Source: an uncultured Nocardiopsis sp. (GTDB lineage: Bacteria > Actinomycetota > Actinomycetes > Streptosporangiales > Streptosporangiaceae). From it: 5,116 nt of DNA. The first letter of the stretch is position 1. The number at the start of each line of letters is the position of its first letter. Below, piece after piece: positions 1 to 5,051 of this stretch. The stretch lies in the NCBI GenBank assembly GCA_937957845.1, contig CALGOD010000269.1:1-5116 (forward strand), read 5' to 3'. The notes beneath the pieces are model-generated. The model worked only from the letters and a program-made list of their open reading frames with translations. It made no database searches and was not told where the DNA came from. The translations under genes and the position numbers were made by a program.

Positions 1-1228
1 CGAGGTGCGCTGGGTCAGCTGCAACATCTTCTCCACCCAGGACCACGCCGCCGCCGCGGTCGTGGTCGGCCCCGACGGCACCCCCGAGGACCCCAAGGGC
101 GTGCCCGTCTTCGCCTGGAAGGGCGAGACGCTCGAAGAGTACTGGTGGTGCACCGAGCAGGCGCTGACCTGGCCGGGCGCAGAGGGTCCCAACATGATCT
201 TGGACGACGGTGGCGACGCCACCATGCTGGTCCACAAGGGCGCCGAGTACGAGAAGGCCGGGGTGGTCCCGTCTCCCGACAGCGCCGACAGCGAGGAGAT
301 GGGCGTCTTCCTGCGTCTTCTCCAGGCGAGCATGGAGCGCGACCCCCACAAGTGGACCAAGATCGCCGAGGGCATCCAGGGTGTGACCGAGGAGACCACC
401 ACCGGTGTGCTCCGCCTGTACGAGATGCGCCGTGAGGGGACTCTGGCCTTCCCCGCGATCAACGTCAACGACTCCGTCACCAAGAGCAAGTTCGACAACA
501 AGTACGGCATCCGCCACTCGCTGCCCGATGGCATCATGCGTGCCACCGACGTGCTCATCGGAGGCAAGGTCGCCGTCGTCTGCGGCTACGGCGACGTCGG
601 CAAGGGATCGGCCGAGGCCCTGCGCGGCCAGGGTGCCCGCGTCATCGTCACCGAGATCGACCCGATCAACGCCCTCCAGGCGGCCATGGACGGCTACCAG
701 GTCGCCCTCCTGGAGGACGTGCTGGAGACCGGTGACATCTTCATCACCACCACCGGCAACTTCAACGTGATCATGGCCGACCACATCGCCCGGATGAAGC
801 ACCAGGCGATCATCGGCAACGTCGGCCACTTCGACAACGAGATCGACATGGCGGGTCTGGCGAAGATCCCCGGCATCGTCAAGAAGGAGATCAAGCCGCA
901 GGTCCACGAGTGGACCTTCCCCGACGGCAAGTCCGTGCTGGTGCTCTCGGAGGGTCGACTGCTCAACCTGGGCAACGCCACCGGCCACCCGAGCTTCGTG
1001 ATGTCCAACAGCTTCACCAACCAGGTCATCGCGCAGATCGAGCTGTTCACCAAGCCCGACGAGTACCCGATCGACGTGTACACGCTGCCCAAGCTCCTCG
1101 ACGAGAAGGTCGCCCGTCTGCACTTGGACGCGCTCGGCGTCAAGTTGACCAAGCTCACCAAGGAGCAGGCCGCCTACATCGGAGTGGACGTGGAGGGCCC
1201 GTACAAGCCCGACCATTACCGGTACTAG
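1..1228 (+). CDS. ahcY: Adenosylhomocysteinase, bacterial long type (5' end outside window)
   Basis: This enzyme reversibly hydrolyses S-adenosylhomocysteine to adenosine and homocysteine with bound NAD in the cytoplasm, and so relieves product inhibition of methyltransferases. The reading frame is already open at base 2 (Glu-Val-Arg-Trp) and runs into the conserved CNIFSTQDHAAAA segment, so the first 70-80 residues, including the catalytic HxT motif, lie upstream. The GTG at 5 is an internal Val, not a start. Visible in fragment numbering (human numbering in brackets, from memory): DDGGD with D69 (D131), EETTTG with E131 (E156), K161 (K186), D165-N166 (D190-N191), the GYGDVGKG NAD loop from G195, TEIDP, H276 (H301) and GHP H329 (H353). 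The roughly 40-residue insertion of bacterial enzymes lies at about 83-125. The C-terminus KPDHYRY carries the Lys and Tyr that reach the neighbouring subunit's NAD. The position of human C195 is Ile170, a site that varies in the family. All visible catalytic residues are intact, so it should be active. Confidence 0.97.
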   Translation, partial: EVRWVSCNIFSTQDHAAAAVVVGPDGTPEDPKGVPVFAWKGETLEEYWWCTEQALTWPGAEGPNMILDDGGDATMLVHKGAEYEKAGVVPSPDSADSEEMGVFLRLLQASMERDPHKWTKIAEGIQGVTEETTTGVLRLYEMRREGTLAFPAINVNDSVTKSKFDNKYGIRHSLPDGIMRATDVLIGGKVAVVCGYGDVGKGSAEALRGQGARVIVTEIDPINALQAAMDGYQVALLEDVLETGDIFITTTGNFNVIMADHIARMKHQAIIGNVGHFDNEIDMAGLAKIPGIVKKEIKPQVHEWTFPDGKSVLVLSEGRLLNLGNATGHPSFVMSNSFTNQVIAQIELFTKPDEYPIDVYTLPKLLDEKVARLHLDALGVKLTKLTKEQAAYIGVDVEGPYKPDHYRY

Positions 1229-1259
1229 CCTTCGACCGGTCCCCGGACGCGTTCGAGCA

Positions 1260-1310
1260 CCGGAAGGGCCGGGCGGGGCGACTCGGACGCCCGAGGCCTC
1301 CCGCCTTCGG
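1260..1310 (+). terminator. Imperfect GC-rich hairpin after ahcY
   Basis: This structure starts 32 nt after the ahcY stop codon. The inner stem CTCGG (1282-1286) pairs with CCGAG (1291-1295) around a 4-nt loop. GGCGGG (1272-1277) pairs with CCCGCC (1300-1305). An alternative outer pairing joins CCGGAAGG (1260-1267, one bulged G) to CCTTCGG (1304-1310). The outer and middle stems overlap, so not all pairs form at once. No T-run follows, as is usual for actinobacterial intrinsic terminators. It may be the first part of a tandem terminator. Confidence 0.4.
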
Positions 1311-1312
1311 AA

Positions 1313-1349
1313 CGCCCGTGGAGGCCGCTCCGCGTGGTCTCCACGGGCG
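1313..1349 (+). terminator. Strong 16-bp hairpin, probable ahcY terminator
   Basis: CGCCCGTGGAG (1313-1323) and CTCCACGGGCG (1339-1349) are perfect 11-bp inverted repeats. The stem continues inward through 1324-1328 and 1334-1338 with two G-U pairs, leaving a 5-nt loop (1329-1333). It begins 84 nt after the ahcY stop codon. No U-tract follows, so it resembles the T-less terminators common in actinobacteria. A role as an mRNA 3'-end stabiliser or attenuator is also possible. Confidence 0.6.
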
Positions 1350-1406
1350 ACCGATGGCGATGGGGTGACGGGCGGTCTTGGAAAGAACACCGCCATGACG
1401 CCGAGA

Positions 1407-1444
1407 GGTCACCGTGGGAGGGCCCGGGCCCTCCCACGGTGACC
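1407..1444. repeat. 38-bp perfect palindrome between the two SAHH genes
   Basis: The arms 1407-1425 and 1426-1444 are exact 19-bp reverse complements with no spacer; the centre is GGGCCCGGGCCC and the outer ends are GGTCACC/GGTGACC. Symmetry stops at once outside (A1406 faces G1445). As RNA it would fold into a stem of about 17 bp with a tight loop. It ends 57 nt before the paralogue's ATG. It could be a second terminator for ahcY, an attenuator in the leader of the downstream gene, or a binding site for a dimeric protein. With no T-run and no recognisable promoter on either side, sequence alone does not decide between these. Confidence 0.6.
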
Positions 1445-1493
1445 GCGTCCGGATCCCTCCGGAGCGCGCAGACCGGATCGACGAGACGGACCC

Positions 1494-1499
1494 AGGTGA
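1494..1499 (+). promoter_or_regulatory. Ribosome binding site AGGTGA of the SAHH paralogue
   Basis: AGGTGA lies 2 nt before the ATG at 1502. It pairs with the 5' part of the anti-Shine-Dalgarno sequence (UCACCU), so the effective aligned spacing is about 5 nt despite the short distance. An in-frame GTG at 1496 overlaps it and would add only two residues. Confidence 0.5.
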
Positions 1500-1501
1500 G
1501 C

Positions 1502-2764
1502 ATGACACTTCCCCCCCATGAGGTGGCGGACATCGGCCTCGCGCAGGCCGGCGTTCGCCGCGTGGCCTGGGCCGAGCGGTCCATGCCGGTGCTGCGCCGT
1601 GTGCGCGAGCGCTTCGCCGCGGAGCGCCCCCTGGAGGGGTTGCGTGTGGCGGCGTGCCAGCACGTGACCGCCGAGACCGCCAACCTGCTGTGCACGCTGC
1701 GGGCGGGAGGCGCGAAGGTGTGGCTGGCCGCCTCCAACCCGTTGTCCACACAGGACGACACCGCGGCCGCGCTGGTCGCCGAGTACGGTGTCTCCGTCCA
1801 CGCCTGGGCCGGGATGGACCCCACCTCCTACGACCGCAACCTGATCAGGATCCTGGAGTCCCGGCCGCACCTGCTGCTCGACGACGGTTGCGACCTGGTC
1901 AACACGGCCCATCTGGTCCGCCCCGACCTGTTGGAAGGGGTCCTGGGCGGCTGTGAACAGACCACCACCGGAGTGATCCGGCTGCGGAGGATGAGCGCCG
2001 AGGGTGAGTTGAGGCTGCCCATGGTGGCGGTCAACGACACCGCGACCAAGCGCATGTTCGACAACCGCTACGGCACCGGTCAGTCCACGATCGACGGCAT
2101 CCTCCGGGCCACCAACGCGATGCTCGCCGGACGTACCGTCGTGGTCGCCGGATTCGGCTACTGCGGTCGTGGACTGGCCGAGCGGGCCCGGGGCATGGGA
2201 GCCCGGGGGATCGTCACCGAGGTCGATCCGGCCAAGGCCCTGGACGCGGTCATGCAGGGCTACACGGTCGCCACCATGGAGGAGGCCGCCTCGGTCGCGG
2301 ATGTGTTCGTCACCGTCACCGGTAACCGCGACGTCATCCGGGCCGAGCACCTGGAACGGATGAAGGACGGCGCGATCCTGGCCAACTCCGGCCACTTCGA
2401 CCTGGAGATCGACCTCACGGCCCTGGAACGGGGGGCGGTGGAGATCAACCGGGGCGTGCGCGAACACGCCGACGAGTACGTGTTCGCCGACGGGCGCCGC
2501 GTACTGCTGCTGTCGGAGGGACGCCTGGTCAACCTCGGCGCGGCGGAGGGGCATCCGGCCGCCGTCATGGACATGTCGTTCGCGGTCCAGGCGCTGACCA
2601 CCGCGTGGTTGGCCCGTGAGGCCACCCGACTCTCGCCGGGGGTGGTGGAGGTACCGGCCGAGACCGACACCGAGGTGGCCAGGCTCGAACTGGACGAGCT
2701 GGGGGTGCGCATCGACGCGCTCACCGCCGAACAGCGGGACTACCTACGTTCCTGGCACCCCTGA
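1502..2764 (+). CDS. Second adenosylhomocysteinase family protein, archaeal/Thermotoga type
   Basis: This is a 420-residue SAHH homologue, complete and shorter than the bacterial type because it lacks the roughly 40-residue insertion after DDGxD. The hallmarks of the archaeal/Thermotoga branch are NPLSTQDDTAAAL, FDNRYGTGQST, GFGYCGRG, ANSGHFD and VMDMSF, with a YLRSW end instead of KPDHYRY. Residues matching human SAHH (from memory): H54, T56, E58 (HVTAET), D128, K183, D187-N188, NAD loop G217-G224, E240, H298 and H351. The pocket Glu (human E156) in the usual EETTTG motif is Gln153 here (EQTTTG, codon CAG at 1958-1960). Non-typical Cys130 and Cys151 flank the catalytic Asp and this site. The ATG at 1502 is chosen for the AGGTGA before it and a good N-terminal match; the longer open frame back to 1334 runs through the hairpins and is not family-like. 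It may be an SAH hydrolase, an enzyme for another nucleosidyl-homocysteine (an archaeal relative is reported to use S-inosylhomocysteine), or a weakened or regulatory paralogue. Family membership is certain; substrate is not. Confidence 0.93.
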   Translation: MTLPPHEVADIGLAQAGVRRVAWAERSMPVLRRVRERFAAERPLEGLRVAACQHVTAETANLLCTLRAGGAKVWLAASNPLSTQDDTAAALVAEYGVSVHAWAGMDPTSYDRNLIRILESRPHLLLDDGCDLVNTAHLVRPDLLEGVLGGCEQTTTGVIRLRRMSAEGELRLPMVAVNDTATKRMFDNRYGTGQSTIDGILRATNAMLAGRTVVVAGFGYCGRGLAERARGMGARGIVTEVDPAKALDAVMQGYTVATMEEAASVADVFVTVTGNRDVIRAEHLERMKDGAILANSGHFDLEIDLTALERGAVEINRGVREHADEYVFADGRRVLLLSEGRLVNLGAAEGHPAAVMDMSFAVQALTTAWLAREATRLSPGVVEVPAETDTEVARLELDELGVRIDALTAEQRDYLRSWHP

Positions 2765-2805
2765 GGGAGGAACGGGCGGGCCTCAAGGGCGCGGTTGTCC
2801 TCCCT
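2764..2805. terminator. Possible bidirectional hairpin between convergent genes
   Basis: AGGGAGGA (2764-2771) and TCCTCCCT (2798-2805) form an 8-bp perfect inverted repeat with a 26-nt loop. It starts at the last base of the SAHH paralogue's stop codon and overlaps the last codons of the RDD gene. Its position between convergent genes suggests a shared terminator. The large loop and lack of T-runs keep confidence low. Confidence 0.3.
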
Positions 2806-3682
2806 GGTCCCACTGAGGGGGCTGCGGGCCGTACCACTGTTGCTGCGGGGCCGCCGGGGGGTGGCCGTGTTGCGGGCCCGTGTGCGGGTGGCCGGGCCAG
2901 GTCCGCTGCTGTGCCGCGGCCTCCTGCCGGCGCCGCCGTTCGGCCAACACGGCCGCGAGGAAGTGGGGCGGGGCGGTCCCGGGCGGAGGGGGAGGACTGA
3001 TCTGTCCGGCCACCGCGTCGGCCAGCCGGATGCCCATCTCGTACCGGGTGTGCTCGGCCAGCTCCCCGTACCGGAGCACGTACTGCCGGGCCGACGCCGC
3101 GGTCTCGGGGGACAGTCGGGACAGCTCCGCACCCGCCGCCCAGCCGGCCAGGTGAGCCGGCATCGGGACGGCCTCCTCGCGCCGTCCGCCGTCGCGCTCC
3201 TCCACGACCATCGTCCCGGCCACGAAGTCGCCCACCCGGCGCCCGTCCCGGTTGATCATCGACGTGACGAGGGCGATCAGACCGCTCGTCATCCAGATCT
3301 CCACGACGGACGCGAGCGCGCGGCCCAGCGCCTGACGGAAACGCTCCGGAGAGCCGTCGGTGCCGACCACGCGCAGTCCCAAGGCCATCTTGCCGAGGGA
3401 ACGACCTCGGGAGAGGGACTCGAAGGCCGTCGGATAGCCGATCAGGACCAGGATGGTCCCCGCGAGGGAGACCGCGGCCGTGACCGCGGGGTCCAGACCC
3501 CGGCCGATCCACACGACCAGCAGGTTCAGCGCGATCAACGCGACGATCTGGACGATGACGTCGATGGCCAGGGCGGCGGCCCTGGTGGCGAAACCGGCCG
3601 GGCGCAGGTCGAGGACGACCGCGTCACCCGTGACCAAGGGGGTCACGCCGTACACGTCGCCACCGTTGCCGGGATAGGACAC
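2783..3682 (-). CDS. RDD family integral membrane protein
   Basis: This is a 299-residue membrane protein with an N-terminal RDD domain and a long cytoplasmic tail. The RDD signature is R34 and D41 at the first helix and D152 in the RRVGDFVAGTMVV segment. SLGKMALGLRVVG (95-107) is the other conserved stretch. Hydrophobic helices lie at about 36-59, 66-87 and 120-143. From about 230 to the end the protein is rich in Pro, Gln, His and Gly, after a charged RRRR segment; such tails are common in actinobacterial membrane proteins. The frame is open to a GTG at 3727. I prefer the GTG at 3682 because AGGGAG (3697-3692) lies 9 nt before it and because a -10-like TAGTGT covers 3729-3724, which would place 3727 outside the mRNA. 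GTG at 3688 is a close alternative. RDD proteins have no general function; a few are reported as ion antiporters. It is divergent from the SpoIIM-family gene, a pairing also seen in mycobacteria. Confidence 0.9.
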   Translation of the reverse strand: MSYPGNGGDVYGVTPLVTGDAVVLDLRPAGFATRAAALAIDVIVQIVALIALNLLVVWIGRGLDPAVTAAVSLAGTILVLIGYPTAFESLSRGRSLGKMALGLRVVGTDGSPERFRQALGRALASVVEIWMTSGLIALVTSMINRDGRRVGDFVAGTMVVEERDGGRREEAVPMPAHLAGWAAGAELSRLSPETAASARQYVLRYGELAEHTRYEMGIRLADAVAGQISPPPPPGTAPPHFLAAVLAERRRRQEAAAQQRTWPGHPHTGPQHGHPPAAPQQQWYGPQPPQWDQGGQPRP

Positions 3683-3691
3683 CAGCACCCG

Positions 3692-3697
3692 CTCCCT
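3692..3697 (-). promoter_or_regulatory. Ribosome binding site AGGGAG of the RDD gene
   Basis: On the minus strand AGGGAG lies 9 nt before the GTG ending at 3682 and 3 nt before the GTG ending at 3688. It is the best Shine-Dalgarno match in this 5' region and argues for a start downstream of the most distal GTG at 3727, which has only a weak GGCGGG before it. Confidence 0.5.
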
Positions 3698-3723
3698 CAG
3701 AGACCTCTGGAACCTTCTGTCCG

Positions 3724-3729
3724 ACACTA
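3724..3729 (-). promoter_or_regulatory. -10-like TAGTGT for the RDD gene
   Basis: TAGTGT on the minus strand fits the actinobacterial TANNNT -10 pattern and would start transcription near 3717, giving a leader of about 35 nt containing the AGGGAG site. Upstream, GCGACG (3754-3749) matches only the GAC of a TTGACN -35 and is 19 nt away, so support is modest. Confidence 0.35.
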
Positions 3730-3803
3730 CCCGCCGCAGCGGCCGGACCGTCGCGCGGAGCCGGATGGAACCCGCCGCGCCGCCTGGGCCGGCCGCGAAC
3801 CGG

Positions 3804-3809
3804 TAGGGT
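3804..3809 (+). promoter_or_regulatory. -10-like TAGGGT placing the transcript start at or near the GTG of the SpoIIM gene
   Basis: TAGGGT fits the TANNNT -10 pattern of actinobacterial housekeeping promoters. Only 7 nt separate it from the GTG at 3817, the usual distance from a -10 to a transcription start, so the mRNA may begin at or next to the start codon (leaderless). No convincing -35 is seen 16-18 nt upstream. The alternative reading is that AGGG (3805-3808) is a Shine-Dalgarno sequence with 8-nt spacing. Confidence 0.45.
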
Positions 3810-3816
3810 CCGATAC

Positions 3817-4824
3817 GTGGATATCGACGTGTTCGCCGCGGCGCACGCCCGGGAGTGGGAACGGCTGGACGAGCTGGTGCGCAGGCGCCGTTCGCTGAAC
3901 GGTGAGGAGATCGACGAACTCGTCGAGCTCTACCAGCGGGTGTCCACCCACCTGTCGGTGGTGCGTTCCTCGGGACAGGATCCCGCGCTCGTGGGCAGAC
4001 TGTCCGCCCAGGTGGCGCGTGCCCGCTCCGCGGTGACCGGCTCGCACGCCTCCGCCTGGCGGGACGTGGGGGGATTCTTCACCAGGGTGTTCCCCGCGGT
4101 GCTCTACCGGCTGAGATGGTGGTGGATCGGCACCTCGGCGGGCACGGTGGCGGTCTCCGCGGTCACCGCGGCCTGGGTCGCCACCAACCCCGACGTGATG
4201 CACGCCCTGGGGCCCCCGGAGTTCCTGGCGCAGTACGTCGACTACGACTTCGCCAACTACTACATGGAGAACCCCCGGAGTTCGTTCGCCGCCCAGGTGT
4301 GGACCAACAACGCGTGGGTGTCGGCGCAGGCGATCATCTTCGGGGTGGCCTTCGGACTGCCGACCCTGGCGGTGATGTTGATCAACGCGCTCAACGTCGG
4401 AGCCGGGGCAGGGATCATGATCGCCCACGGCCAGGCGGACGTGTTCTTCGGGCTGATCCTGCCGCACGGCATGCTGGAGCTGACCGCGGTCTTCGTGGCG
4501 GGCGGGGTGGGTCTCAAACTCGGCTGGACGCTCATCGCACCCGGTGACCGGCCACGTCTGCGCGCGCTGGGCGAGGAGGCGCGCGCCGCCGTCGCGGTGG
4601 CCCTGGGCCTGGTGGTGGTGCTGTTCGTCTCCGGACTGATCGAGGGCCTGGTGACGGGCAACGCCGCGGCCGGAGACCTGCCGATCCCGGTGGCCCTGGG
4701 CATCGGGGCCCTGGCCGAGGTTCTGTTCCTGGTCTACGTCTTCACCGTGGGCAGGAAGGCCCACCAGGAGGGCGAGACCGGCGACATCGAGAACGCCCCG
4801 GCGGCCGTCCCGGTGGCGGGTTAG
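3817..4824 (+). CDS. SpoIIM / DUF95 family membrane protein
   Basis: This is a 335-residue protein with a charged, probably helical cytoplasmic N-terminus (1-100), then hydrophobic segments at about 103-122, 168-203, 209-240, 256-278 and 288-312, and a short acidic tail. The LPHGMLEL stretch at 215-222, within FFGLILPHGMLELTAVF, is the recognisable SpoIIM-family motif, and NNAWVSAQ before the second membrane region also fits. In Bacillus, SpoIIM works with SpoIID and SpoIIP in engulfment. Actinobacteria do not engulf, and here the homologue sits in an RDD/DUF58/moxR-type neighbourhood whose role is not established, so the sporulation name should not be taken literally. The GTG at 3817 is the only start that fits the family N-terminus (xDVDxFxxxHxxxWxRL pattern). 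It has either an AGGG 8 nt upstream or a leaderless start. It is divergent from the RDD gene and convergent with the next gene. Confidence 0.92.
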   Translation: MDIDVFAAAHAREWERLDELVRRRRSLNGEEIDELVELYQRVSTHLSVVRSSGQDPALVGRLSAQVARARSAVTGSHASAWRDVGGFFTRVFPAVLYRLRWWWIGTSAGTVAVSAVTAAWVATNPDVMHALGPPEFLAQYVDYDFANYYMENPRSSFAAQVWTNNAWVSAQAIIFGVAFGLPTLAVMLINALNVGAGAGIMIAHGQADVFFGLILPHGMLELTAVFVAGGVGLKLGWTLIAPGDRPRLRALGEEARAAVAVALGLVVVLFVSGLIEGLVTGNAAAGDLPIPVALGIGALAEVLFLVYVFTVGRKAHQEGETGDIENAPAAVPVAG

Positions 4825-5051
4825 GCGCCGCCGTCTGCGCCGTCGAGGTTCTCAGGGCGTGGGTCGGGGATCTGGAGCGGAGACTTCCGGGCCAGGCGGG
4901 TCCGGGGGTGGTGGTCACCGGCCCGGGAGGGGCCGAGGACACGTCCGCGACCTCGGGGCGAGTCGGGGCCGTGTTCACGGTGACGGCCGTGCGCTCCCGG
5001 CGCCCCGAGGGCGCCCTCTCGGGGAGGGCGCCCCTGCGGCGAACGCGCCGG
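4825..5051. other. Intergenic region between convergent genes, no coding signal
   Basis: In these 227 nt I see no ORF with a recognisable product; the open frames are GC-rich low-complexity shadows. The region holds a weak 6-bp inverted repeat, CCGAGG (4933-4938) with CCTCGG (4951-4956), and the strong hairpin at 5009-5033. Long 3' spacers such as this are usual between convergent actinobacterial genes. Confidence 0.5.
5009..5033. terminator. Bidirectional terminator hairpin between convergent genes
   Basis: GGGCGCCCTC (5009-5018) and GAGGGCGCCC (5024-5033) form a perfect 10-bp stem with a 5-nt loop TCGGG. It lies 18 nt past the 3' end of the minus-strand gene and 184 nt past the plus-strand SpoIIM gene, so it mainly suits the minus-strand gene but can act on both. 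A competing 7-bp stem, CCCCGAG (5003-5009) with CTCGGGG (5018-5024), cannot form at the same time. There is no T-run. Confidence 0.6.

Noticed and set aside
1218..1240. Repeated ACCGGT (1218-1223 and 1235-1240) around the ahcY stop codon
   Set aside because: A 6-bp self-complementary motif repeated once at this GC content is likely by chance, and the first copy is the coding sequence for the conserved YRY end.
1334..1501. N-terminal extension of the second SAHH from a GTG at 1334
   Set aside because: The extra 56 codons cross the hairpin stem and the perfect palindrome and do not resemble any SAHH N-terminus; the homologous region begins just after the ATG at 1502.
1155..1824. Overlapping minus-strand frames (1155-1751 and 1225-1824) across the intergenic region
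   Set aside because: Both run through the ends of two real genes and the hairpins, with Arg/Pro/Ala-rich shadow composition and no recognisable domain or ribosome binding site.
1409..2554. 381-codon open frame on the minus strand opposite the second SAHH gene
   Set aside because: Its translation is Gly/Arg/His-rich with no family resemblance, and the plus strand carries an unmistakable SAHH; this is a GC-skewed shadow frame.
2795..3898. 367-codon open frame on the plus strand opposite the RDD gene
   Set aside because: It is an Arg/Gly/Asp-rich shadow that runs across the divergent promoter region and into the SpoIIM gene; the minus strand encodes a clear RDD domain.
3727..4764. 345-codon open frame on the minus strand opposite the SpoIIM-family gene
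   Set aside because: The translation is low-complexity and full of His, Gln and Gly, whereas the plus strand gives a coherent multi-pass membrane protein with the LPHGMLEL motif.
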